Below are positions 28,079 through 35,591 of a stretch of DNA of 64,000 bases, in pieces. Within the stretch, counting starts at the first letter, position 1. Every line of letters begins with the position of its first letter. Under the pieces are notes generated by a model. That model was not told the DNA's origin and made no database searches. It saw only the letters and a program-made list of their open reading frames with translations. This DNA comes from Candidatus Paraprevotella stercoravium (GTDB lineage Bacteria > Bacteroidota > Bacteroidia > Bacteroidales > Bacteroidaceae), in contig CALUIU010000014.1 in the NCBI GenBank assembly GCA_944320795.1, positions 1-64,000 on the forward strand, in the 5' to 3' direction. The position numbers were made by a program, and so were the translations under genes.

Positions 28079-28100
28079 AACTATGCTGAACTGTTCTGAT
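28079..28100 (-). promoter_or_regulatory. Operator-like 22-bp site, copy 2 (autoregulatory)
   Basis: AACTATGCTGAACTGTTCTGAT on the plus strand contains the palindrome GAAC-T-GTTC and ends 7 bp before the GntR start codon. It matches 21 of 22 bases of the site at 27036. Confidence 0.6.
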
Positions 28101-28220
28101 GCAAAGAAATGGAAAAATATCAATCGGAGCAAAAAAAAATATATGTTATAAAACATTATACTAAAAGTAAATGGCTACTGTCTCAAAAATATAATAGCTT
28201 GTTAAAAGTTCGTCAATTAT

Positions 28221-28254
28221 AAAAAAAGGATGGGATTTGTATTCCCATCCTTTT
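28221..28254 (-). terminator. Terminator after paralog C and its peptide
   Basis: Minus-strand AAAAGGATGGGA pairs with TCCCATCCTTTT around ATACAAA, followed by TTT, 29 bp after the peptide stop. Confidence 0.85.
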
Positions 28255-28282
28255 AATAGACTTATCTTGTAACGAGTTTTGA

Positions 28283-28435
28283 TTATTCCCACACGTTAAA
28301 GTCGCTCTCTTCGTTGCTCAAAGCGTCGCTGGCATCCATTTCCTCGTTAAAAATACCCATAGAGCTGGTTGCCATCATGTTTTCCTGCTCTACAGCCATC
28401 AGTTCGAGTGTCGGTTTCTGATATGTCTTTTTCAT
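28283..28435 (-). CDS. MKKTYQKP-family small peptide (50 aa), copy 4
   Basis: ATG at 28435, stop at 28283. It starts MKKTYQKPTLELMAVEQEN, continues MMATSSMGIFNEEMDAS and ends SNEESDFNVWE. It lies 38 bp downstream of the 820-aa secreted protein and before a terminator. The first 23 codons are identical at DNA level to copy 3, and differences are confined to the C-terminal half, where several substitutions keep the acidic character and the final VWE. Confidence 0.82.
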   Translation of the reverse strand: MKKTYQKPTLELMAVEQENMMATSSMGIFNEEMDASDALSNEESDFNVWE

Positions 28436-28719
28436 TTTATAAATAATTTAATATGATTGCTAATATTTTTTGATTATTTGTTGAAGAGAACTTTCTTGCC
28501 GCTCTTGGTTACGTAGATACCCTTAGTAGGATTCAGTACACGGCGACCCTGCAGGTCATAATATTCTTCTGCCTGAGTACCGTCTGTAATAGTATCTTCA
28601 ATTCCGGTAGTCGGACCGCCAATGGTAATAGAGCGAATATGGCTCATAGAAGCCGGAAGCTCCAGATAGGCCTTGTTTGAGCCGAGAGTACGGTCGTCGG
28701 CACTCATCTGATAGAAACC
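28365..28719. repeat. 355-bp near-perfect direct repeat, right copy
   Basis: Matches 15646-16000 in the same orientation with one mismatch (G at 28699). The pair encloses the GH95 gene, the clan-D hydrolase, the GntR gene and most of paralog B. Confidence 0.95.
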
Positions 28720-30936
28720 GATACCGTTGTCACCCTTACCTAAGATATAGGCATTTGCAGTTGCATCTACAGCCTTGAATACGGTGCTGCCTGACAAATC
28801 GTTGCCTGTGATTGGCGCATCGGTGTTATCAGCCAGAATGCTCAGAGGGTAAGTGTCTGCCGCTCCTTCCAGAACTACCGGGGTGTTGGCCGGAATGATT
28901 CCGTCTTCAATCTTCCTCAGAGTAAATACGCCATCCTCTGCATTGGCTGTTCCAATGTAGGCTGTCACTCCATCGGCAACTTGTACGGCAAACGGATAGT
29001 TTACGGTCGCATAACCGGCATCGCTGATGGTTACATCAATGCTGGTTGCCGGAATCAGATACCATGCTGAAGGCGAATTCAGGCCACCATCGTTGTAGAA
29101 CATAACAGCTGCACCATCTTCTTTTGCTGCACCGGATGCATGCAGACGCTGACCGGAACCGGCCTTCTTGATGTTGTACTGGGCACTGCCTAAGGCTTCC
29201 AATGCGAAAGCTGTGGCATTCTCCGTTTCTGCAATACCCGGAGTGAAGTATGCTCCGTCTTTACCAGACATATAGGTTCCGGCATTCGGGCTGTACAGAT
29301 AATACTGGCCGTCGGTGCCGTTTGAAACAAATTTCCAGATAGCCTGGGCGCGAGAGGCACTGCGGTCATTGCTGAAATAACCGTTGCTTTCAAGGAAGAA
29401 CGGAGTTTCCAAAAGATCCAATGGCTCCAGATAACCGCCGTTATTCAGGTTATTGCCATTTCTGGTGCTGTATTTACGCATCAGATTCTCAATGCGGTAG
29501 TACAGACTCGGGTTGAAATTGATGATGTAGTCTTCTTTGTCGGAAATCTGGCTGGCGGCGAGGAGACCTTCTGGAGTTCCTTTAGCCAGTTCGGTAGCGA
29601 AGTATATCTCGCCTTCGGTGGTCAGACCGCCAACAGCGCCGCGCTTGTTTGCCTCAGTATAGGAATTCTCGAGAGCCTTGACTTCATCGGCAATAGAGGC
29701 TACGCGGAAGGTTGAACCGATGTCCTGGCCGTTCCAGTATACCAGTTTGTTATTCTGAAGGTTGATCTTATAAGTGCTTTCACCTGCACGGGCCAGATAA
29801 AAACCGTTTTCGGCATAGTTCTTGCTTGGATATATGGTCCAAGCTTCGTTCTTGCTCTCATCCATCTCGGCCGCATTCTCAAAATGAACGTATGTAGAGG
29901 ATGGCGCATCATCCGGAGAAGTAGAGGTCATAATCTGACCGGCACCGGCTGCCTTGTTATACACCTTGATATTGCCGTTTTCATCACTGCCGAATGCCCA
30001 CCAGTAGCCATCGTCATAAGTCTTGCCCGGTGTGCTTGGAATTTCGTCTGGTGTACTGTTGTTGTAGCTGATGTATTGATCGCGCAGACGTACCAGATAC
30101 CATTTGGTGTCGGCAGGGAATTCATTGCCGCTGACAACTGTGGTTTCAAACGGAAGGTTCCATTCGTAGACATATTCAATAGTAGTGTTCTCATTGATGA
30201 CAATGGAAGACTCGTTGCTTTCTACATTATTTACCTTGACTGTTCCGGTATAGGTATAGTAGTTGACAGCCGGTGCTGCAATAGAATATTCATCGCCAGG
30301 ATTAATATTCATAGTTTCTGTACCCAGTACATTGCCCTTGGTGTCTGTCCTCTTGACGGTAACGACACAAGGTGCCTCATAGTTCTCGGCATCGTAAACC
30401 ATGACAACAGACCAGGAACCTTTTCCTGGCGCAAATTTCGGAGTTCCTTTCGGAGAGGTCTGGGCGCTCTGTACATTCAGAAAATTTCCGTTGTTGGTAA
30501 AACGCACCTGATAGCCTTGATCTACAGCCCAAGTAGGGAGGGATACTTCGTGTGTTCCGCTTACTTCTGTACCGTCCAAGGCCGGACAGCTGACAGTCAG
30601 AACGGCGGCCGAAGAGGCTTCGTCAACAAATTGGATGGCATCGCCCGAACGTCCCAAGTATTTGCCGTCGGCTTTTCTTTTCAAAACGATGCCACCATTG
30701 GAATCCTCTACCGTGAAGATTCCGTTGTTGGAAGCAACGGTGGTACTGGGACCGGACCAGTTGACCCACTCTGTGTTGGTTTCAGATATTCCTTTAAAGG
30801 CTACGGTCTTTCCGGCTGTAATCTGATCGGCCTTTAAAGCTTTGTCCTGCACAAAGATATCCTGTGCGGTGGCTTGTACGGTCCAACAGGATGCTGTCAG
30901 AGCCAATGCGGTGGTTAATTGGGTAATTTTTTTCAT
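28474..30936 (-). CDS. Large secreted lectin-like protein with MucBP-like segment and T9SS-type tail (820 aa), paralog C
   Basis: A signal peptide (MKKITQLTTALALTASCW) is followed by an N-terminal module (~25-190) homologous to that of paralog B (FVQDKALKADQITAG, WVNWSGPSTT, GTHEVSLPTWAVDQ). An inserted ~75-aa segment around residues 193-265 (VTVKRTDTKGNVLGTETMNI, then GDEYSIAAP and TTIEYVYEW) has the pattern of MucBP-type domains and is absent from paralogs A and B. Further lectin-like modules, the FATELAKGTPEGLLAASQ helix, ISDAGYATVNYPFAV and the tail QGRRVLNPTKGIYVTKSG follow. No enzyme motif is seen. Mucin adhesion is a reasonable inference. Its 3' end is identical to that of paralog B. 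Confidence 0.8.
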   Translation of the reverse strand: MKKITQLTTALALTASCWTVQATAQDIFVQDKALKADQITAGKTVAFKGISETNTEWVNWSGPSTTVASNNGIFTVEDSNGGIVLKRKADGKYLGRSGDAIQFVDEASSAAVLTVSCPALDGTEVSGTHEVSLPTWAVDQGYQVRFTNNGNFLNVQSAQTSPKGTPKFAPGKGSWSVVMVYDAENYEAPCVVTVKRTDTKGNVLGTETMNINPGDEYSIAAPAVNYYTYTGTVKVNNVESNESSIVINENTTIEYVYEWNLPFETTVVSGNEFPADTKWYLVRLRDQYISYNNSTPDEIPSTPGKTYDDGYWWAFGSDENGNIKVYNKAAGAGQIMTSTSPDDAPSSTYVHFENAAEMDESKNEAWTIYPSKNYAENGFYLARAGESTYKINLQNNKLVYWNGQDIGSTFRVASIADEVKALENSYTEANKRGAVGGLTTEGEIYFATELAKGTPEGLLAASQISDKEDYIINFNPSLYYRIENLMRKYSTRNGNNLNNGGYLEPLDLLETPFFLESNGYFSNDRSASRAQAIWKFVSNGTDGQYYLYSPNAGTYMSGKDGAYFTPGIAETENATAFALEALGSAQYNIKKAGSGQRLHASGAAKEDGAAVMFYNDGGLNSPSAWYLIPATSIDVTISDAGYATVNYPFAVQVADGVTAYIGTANAEDGVFTLRKIEDGIIPANTPVVLEGAADTYPLSILADNTDAPITGNDLSGSTVFKAVDATANAYILGKGDNGIGFYQMSADDRTLGSNKAYLELPASMSHIRSITIGGPTTGIEDTITDGTQAEEYYDLQGRRVLNPTKGIYVTKSGKKVLFNK

Positions 30937-30986
30937 GATAGTGTTTTTATGTTAAGTTTATTTGTAAAGGAGATTTATTGCAAATG

Positions 30987-30994
30987 CAAAAATA
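30987..30994 (-). promoter_or_regulatory. -7 box of paralog C promoter
   Basis: Minus-strand TATTTTTG, 50 bp before the ATG at 30936; the same box as for paralog B. Confidence 0.5.
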
Positions 30995-31036
30995 GATTTT
31001 TCCCAACAAAAAAGAGTTATAAACATGTTAAAAACA

Positions 31037-31069
31037 TAAAAAGGCGTGAGGAAAAGTTTCCTCACGCCT
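31037..31069 (-). terminator. Terminator after the decayed paralog D and its peptide
   Basis: Minus-strand AGGCGTGAGGAAA pairs with TTTCCTCACGCCT with a minimal loop, followed by TTT and AT-rich sequence. Confidence 0.85.
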
Positions 31070-31107
31070 CTATCATTAAGCTAAAAAGGTATTCTCAAGA
31101 GATTGGG

Positions 31108-31260
31108 TTATTCCCAAACATTGATGTCGGCCTCTTCGTTGCTCAAGGCATCGCTGGCGCCCATTTCTTCGTTGAAGATATTCATGGAACTGGTTGCCAT
31201 CATGTTTTCCTGTTCTACGGCCATCTGTTCGAGAACCGGTTTCTGATATGTCTTTTTCAT
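31108..31260 (-). CDS. MKKTYQKP-family small peptide (50 aa), copy 5
   Basis: ATG at 31260, stop at 31108. It starts MKKTYQKPVLEQMAVEQEN, continues MMATSSMNIFNEEMGAS and ends SNEEADINVWE. It is intact although the large gene 42 bp upstream is decayed, which suggests it does not need that particular partner. It is the closest relative of copies 3 and 4 at protein level. Confidence 0.82.
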   Translation of the reverse strand: MKKTYQKPVLEQMAVEQENMMATSSMNIFNEEMGASDALSNEEADINVWE

Positions 31261-31302
31261 AATTGTTCTTGTTTAAAATGTTTTATGTAAATATCGGATT
31301 GA

Positions 31303-32632
31303 TTACTTGTTGAAGAGAACTTTCTTGCCGCTCTTGGTCACGTAGATTCCCTTAGTAGGATTCAGTACACGGCGACCCTGCAAGTCGTAGTATTCTTCTG
31401 TCTGAGTACCGTCGGTTACAGTGTTCTCAATGCCTGTAGTAGGACCACCGATGGTGATGGAACGAACCTGACTCATTGTTGCCGGCAAAGCCAGATAAGC
31501 CTTGTTGGCATCCAAGGTACGGTCGTCGGCACTCATCTGATAGAAACCGATACCGCTGTTGCCGTTACCCAGAATATAGGCGTTGATGTTAGCTGCGACA
31601 TTGGTTGTCTTATATACACCTACCAGACTGTTGCTGTTTTCTGTGCTTCCTTCCGGAGCATAAGTGAAGTCGAAACTGCTTTCTGCGCCTTCTTTCTTCA
31701 AGATAACAGCGGTTCCAGCAGGAATCACTTCGCTTACTTCTTCCAGAATTGCGCTTTCTTTTGTCTCGTCAACAGTTACGGTATAAGCTTTCACACCTGC
31801 TGGAATGTTCAGGGCTACAGGAGCGGCCAGAGTGGCATATTCGGCTGTCATCTGTTTGTTCAGCTTTGGCTGCTGTGCCGCTTCGCTAACCTCTTCCAAA
31901 ATCCAGGCGCATCTTTCGTCTTTAGGATCGCTCCAGTTATCCAACTTGCCGTTAGTTGCTGAGTAATCCAACAGATAACCATTGGAGTTGCTGGTCTGGC
32001 GGATTGCATAGTATCCGGTAACCGGTGAAGCGGTGAAGTTGAATGTATGACCTCCGTCGTTATAGAAGTTACCGTTGCCGGACATGTTCAGAGAAGCGTA
32101 ACCGGTGAGACGTTTGTCTGCTGACAGATAGAATACAGTGGTCTGGTCGGAACCGTCTTCCTGCATAACCGGACGACCGCTTTCTGCATAGGAAACAATG
32201 TACTTGCCGGTGGTCTTGCTCTTGATTCGGTAATATTTACCGGCTTCCGGCATATTGATTGCCAGTGCGTTCTTGGCAGCTTGCAGTTCTGTCTGAGCAG
32301 ATACGGCATCCAGAGTCGGATTCTGATAGATATCCTGGCTGCTGATTTCCTTAGCCTTGGCCAATGCGGCTGCGAAATCATGTCCTTCGCAAGAGTATTC
32401 TTTTGTAGCTTCGGGAAGTTCGGCACGCAGATAATGCTTGTCTGTGCCCGATGCGCTCCAGGAACTGTGGAAGTACGTATTGTCATTGCCGTCAACAAGA
32501 TTGGCATATGAACTGTTTTCTGCTGGCGCTGTTTCAGGATGGTTGCTGAAATACTTGTTTCCGTCCTTAACCTTTCCATACAGAGTCTGAAGACTCCAGG
32601 CAATATCCGAAATCATACCGTTACGTTTTCAT
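31303..32632 (-). pseudogene. Internally deleted secreted protein with sorting tail, paralog D remnant
   Basis: The original start seems to be ATG 32632 (MKT followed at once by a stop), after a consensus -7 box. A 437-aa open frame in another phase begins at 32616 without a signal peptide. It starts with part of an F5/8-type domain (YFSNHPETAPAENSSYANLV, then TYFHSSW), jumps to a helical linker (ALAKAKEISSQD), then keeps the lectin-like region, the EYATLAAPVALNIPAG domain and the full tail YDLQGRRVLNPTKGIYV. Its last 300 residues are closest to the sialidase C-terminus, so it may derive from a secreted glycosidase that lost its catalytic part. It should not be exported. Confidence 0.7.
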
Positions 32633-32689
32633 AAATGGTATGTTTTTTAGTTAGGTAAGATTGATTCGTGAAAACTTGTGTTTCAGTGG

Positions 32690-32697
32690 CAAATGTA
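32690..32697 (-). promoter_or_regulatory. -7 box of the decayed paralog D
   Basis: Minus-strand TACATTTG matches TAnnTTTG, 57 bp before ATG 32632. The promoter seems intact and may still drive the small peptide gene. Confidence 0.5.
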
Positions 32698-32856
32698 CAC
32701 TTTTTTTAGAAAAAAGGTACAAAAACTGTTAAAAATAGACAGAATCTGATTCTATTTGTTTTTGTTGCCTAACTAAATGACCCAAATTCTTCGGTTCGCC
32801 AGTGAAATAATGCGAACGCGAAGGTATGAACAGACGACGGGAAGTGGTAGCCGGGC

Positions 32857-33483
32857 TTACATCTGACAGAATAAGGTCACAAAGAACGGCACGCTCATGT
32901 CAAGCAGAATACCGTGGAGTATGGCCACGGGAATCATTTCCTTGCCCGAAAAGCGGGTGATGGTAGGCAGTACCACATCCATAGAGTTCACACCGGCTGC
33001 CGATACGGGAGCCAGGCTGCCGAAATATTTGCGGAACCAGGGAGCGCCTACCAGCGACATCAGTTCGCGGAATATGTTGGTAAGCAGGGCAATAGTGCCC
33101 AGCTCACTGGCAATCTGAACACCCACACTGGCCTCTTTGAGCTGTGTGATGAGCAACGAAGAGAGGGAATAATAGGCAAACCCGCTGCCAACAGCCATAC
33201 AGTCGGCTACCGTCCATTTACTCAGGAGCAGACTGGCGGCTGCCGAAAAGATCAGGGTACCGATGATGGTGGACAGGGGAATGAGCAGCAGGCGGAAATC
33301 GAAGTTGCGCACCAGCTTTTTCAGGCTGTCGCTGCATCCCAGACTGATGCCCACCTGAAGCATCAGCGCATAAAGAATATAGGTGCTCAGACTCTTGTCG
33401 AGCAGAAAATCGGGTACGGGAAAACTCAGGCCCAGAATAACTCCAAGGCCCAGAACTACAAGAACAAAAATACTACTTTTCAT
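32857..33483 (-). CDS. lysO: Lysine exporter LysO family protein, C-terminal half
   Basis: The start is set at 33483 (MKSSIFVLVVLGLGVILGL), which overlaps the preceding gene by 11 bp; upstream codons have no support. The 208-aa protein is almost wholly membrane-embedded, with helices around 3-20, 28-45, 60-82, 95-115, 125-145 and 180-205. Conserved LysO-type features are GISLGCSDSLKKL, AVGSGFAYYSLSSLLI, ELGTIALLTNIFRE and GVNSMDVVLPTITR. In E. coli LysO (YbjE) is one chain that exports lysine; in Bacteroidales it is usually split in two, as here. It should form a complex with the 94-aa partner. Confidence 0.9.
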   Translation of the reverse strand: MKSSIFVLVVLGLGVILGLSFPVPDFLLDKSLSTYILYALMLQVGISLGCSDSLKKLVRNFDFRLLLIPLSTIIGTLIFSAAASLLLSKWTVADCMAVGSGFAYYSLSSLLITQLKEASVGVQIASELGTIALLTNIFRELMSLVGAPWFRKYFGSLAPVSAAGVNSMDVVLPTITRFSGKEMIPVAILHGILLDMSVPFFVTLFCQM

Positions 33484-33757
33484 GACGATCCTCCTTTCTG
33501 AAAAACAAACGGTAAGTGATCCACGACATGATGAGGCTTCCGGCCAGACCGGCAACGGCCAGCAACAGGGCCTGAAGGCCGAATGAACTGAAGTTGTGAA
33601 TCAGACTCTGATTGGATCCGATGTTCAATCCGAAAAAGAACAACAGGAACAGAATGGTGATGCTGATGGTTTTCTCGGTCTTATGGAACAAGACCACGTG
33701 ACGGAAGCGATAGCCTAAAGCAATGCCCGTCAACATGAAAATAAGTATGCTGAACAT
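33473..33757 (-). CDS. Lysine exporter LysO family protein, N-terminal half
   Basis: The 94-aa membrane protein (MFSILIFMLTGIALGYRFRH) has three helices, the charged loop FHKTEKTISITILFLLFF and the conserved GLNIGSNQSLIHNF. It corresponds to the first part of full-length LysO. A GGAGGAAT sequence 5-12 bp before the start is one of the few Shine-Dalgarno-like sites in the window. It is translated from a long leader and its end overlaps the second half by 11 bp, suggesting translational coupling. Confidence 0.88.
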   Translation of the reverse strand: MFSILIFMLTGIALGYRFRHVVLFHKTEKTISITILFLLFFFGLNIGSNQSLIHNFSSFGLQALLLAVAGLAGSLIMSWITYRLFFRKEDRHEK

Positions 33758-34008
33758 AAAATAATTCCTCCGGTAAATAATATGATAAGATAATGTATGC
33801 GCACGCAGACATATACAGCACAGGCTGATATGTTCCGAACGGCAGAAGATAATAAAATAAAAAGGGAATATTATTTAAGGGAAGAAAAACCGGTAAACCA
33901 ATGAGCACACACCGCCATGAAGCAAAGCTGGATGTGGCTGTGCTTCATCAGAAGATTGTGAATGTAATTGTTATATGCGCTCATAAGTCCTGATATGATT
34001 TTACGGAG
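33758..34008 (-). promoter_or_regulatory. Long leader of the lysO operon with possible 25-aa leader peptide
   Basis: About 245 nt separate the -7 box at 34009 from the first lysO ATG. A short frame (ATG 33948, stop 33871) encodes MKHSHIQLCFMAVCAHWF and seven more residues. Its first bases form an inverted repeat (ATGAAGCA / TGCTTCAT). The segment TTTACCGG occurs both near the end of this frame and at the lysO ribosome site, so CCGGT/ACCGG pairing could mask it. I do not see a canonical lysine riboswitch. A regulatory role is inferred only. Confidence 0.35.
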
Positions 34009-34016
34009 CAAAGGTA
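34009..34016 (-). promoter_or_regulatory. -7 box of the lysO promoter
   Basis: Minus-strand TACCTTTG with a TTG exactly 20 bp upstream, a full Bacteroidota promoter match. Confidence 0.6.
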
Positions 34017-34348
34017 GAGATTATTTTCGGATAAAGCAAGCCTAAGTGCTTAAAAAACTGAAAAATGTGATGGCGGCTATTCAGAACGTTCTCCGACACC
34101 CCAAAAGATTGGGGAGATTGTCTACACATTCCACAGCTTGCGTTCTGGTCTTATTCTTTCTTCATACGGGAGGGAAATTTTGTTTTTTTAAATGTAAAAT
34201 ATTGATTCCCACATGGTTGGTTTCTGAATATTTCCCCCGAGGATGCCGTCTGCCGGTTTTTCCGGAATCTTATGGCATGTGATTTGCCGTGTAGTTTGAA
34301 CAGAATAGAGGAAAAATAGAATATTAATATCAAAACCAATTGTTTTTT
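34017..34348. other. Intergenic region before the RND efflux operon
   Basis: No convincing gene. A short hairpin CCCC-AAAAGATT-GGGG lies near 34099-34114, and a near-match to the -7 box (GTAGTTTG) lies near 34292. The efflux operon promoter should lie in its right half. Confidence 0.4.
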
Positions 34349-35566
34349 ATGAAGATCCCGTTTCAAAATGTGCGTGCTTATTTCTTTATCAAAAAGAGAA
34401 ATCTGGCTCTGATTTGTCTGCTGGTGGCTGCCGGTGTGACGGTTTATTATTATGTGTCCCGAAAGGAAGTGGTCCGGGAGGAAAAGGCCATCGTGTCGGT
34501 CATGAAGGTGGGCAAGCAGGATGTGAATGTGTATGGTGAGTATGTGGGGCGTATCCGTGCCCAGCAGTTTGTCGAGGTGCATGCCCGTGTGGAGGGTTTC
34601 CTGGAGCAGATGCTTTTTGAAGAAGGTACACATGTGAAAAAGGGACAGACACTTTTCGTAATTGACCAGCGTCAGTATAAGGCCAAGGTGGACAAGGCCC
34701 GGGCACAGCTCAATAAGGATAAGGCGCAGGAGCGTAAGGCACAGCATGACCTGAACCGAATCCGTCCGCTTTATGAGCAAAACGCGGCCAGCCAGCTGGA
34801 TCTGGACAATGCCGTAGCGGCTTATGAGAGCGCCAAGGCTTCGGTGAGCATGAGTCAGGCGGACCTGGACCAGGCGGAAATGGAACTGGGCTATACGGTG
34901 GTACGTTCGCCGATTTCCGGAAATATCAGTGAGCGCCTGGTGGATCTGGGTACCCTGGTGGGATCGGGAGGCAAATCGAAACTGGCTACCGTAATGAAAA
35001 GCGATACGGTGCTGGTGGATTTCAGCATGACGGCGCTGGACTATCTGAAGAGCAAGGAGCGTAATGTGAATTTGGGACGTCAGGTGGAAAACCGTTCCTG
35101 GCAGCCGTATATCACCATAACGCTGGCCGACAACTCGCAGTATCCGTATAAGGGACTGGTTGACTTTGCCGAGCCGCAGGTGGATCCGCGGACGGGAACA
35201 TTCTCGGTGCGTGCCGAGATGCCGAATCCGGAGAATACCTTGCTGCCGGGACAGTTTACCAAGGTGAAACTGCTGCTCGATGTGCGTGAGGACGCGGTGT
35301 CGGTGCCGATGAAGGCGGTGATTATAGAAAAGGGGGGTGCCTATATTTATGTGGTACGCAAGAACCAGACAGTGGAGAAGCGTTTCATCGAACTGGGACC
35401 GGAGCAGGACAACCAGGTGGTGGTAGAACGCGGATTGGCACCCGGAGAGGAAATCGTTACGGAGGGCTATCACAAGCTGTCGCCGGGAATGAAGGTGCAG
35501 ATCAGCAACGATCCGGCAAAACCGGCAAACGCTCAGCCGGCAGCGGGAAATGCCCAGACCAAGTAA
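34349..35566 (+). CDS. RND efflux periplasmic adaptor (AcrA/MexA type)
   Basis: The ATG at 34349 (MKIPFQNVRAYFF) is preferred to a TTG nine bases upstream. The 405-aa protein has an N-terminal membrane anchor (NLALICLLVAAGVTVYYYV), then the lipoyl half-motifs (VEVHARVEGFLEQMLFEEGT and YTVVRSPISGNISERLVDLG), a helical hairpin rich in KAQ repeats between them, and the barrel and membrane-proximal domains (VDPRTGTFSVRAEMPNPENT). It links the inner-membrane pump to the outer-membrane channel. It heads a three-gene operon with the pump 25 bp downstream and is followed by bile salt hydrolase, so bile acids or other amphiphiles are plausible substrates (inference). Confidence 0.92.
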   Translation: MKIPFQNVRAYFFIKKRNLALICLLVAAGVTVYYYVSRKEVVREEKAIVSVMKVGKQDVNVYGEYVGRIRAQQFVEVHARVEGFLEQMLFEEGTHVKKGQTLFVIDQRQYKAKVDKARAQLNKDKAQERKAQHDLNRIRPLYEQNAASQLDLDNAVAAYESAKASVSMSQADLDQAEMELGYTVVRSPISGNISERLVDLGTLVGSGGKSKLATVMKSDTVLVDFSMTALDYLKSKERNVNLGRQVENRSWQPYITITLADNSQYPYKGLVDFAEPQVDPRTGTFSVRAEMPNPENTLLPGQFTKVKLLLDVREDAVSVPMKAVIIEKGGAYIYVVRKNQTVEKRFIELGPEQDNQVVVERGLAPGEEIVTEGYHKLSPGMKVQISNDPAKPANAQPAAGNAQTK

Positions 35567-35591
35567 GTGGAACCTTTATAGAATCTCAAGT

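Noticed and set aside
33681..33908. 75-aa minus-strand frame overlapping the first lysO gene
   Set aside because: It is out of phase with the conserved LysO protein and contains no recognisable motif.
34046..34282. 78-aa plus-strand frame before the efflux operon
   Set aside because: No family, odd composition and overlap with the probable promoter region.
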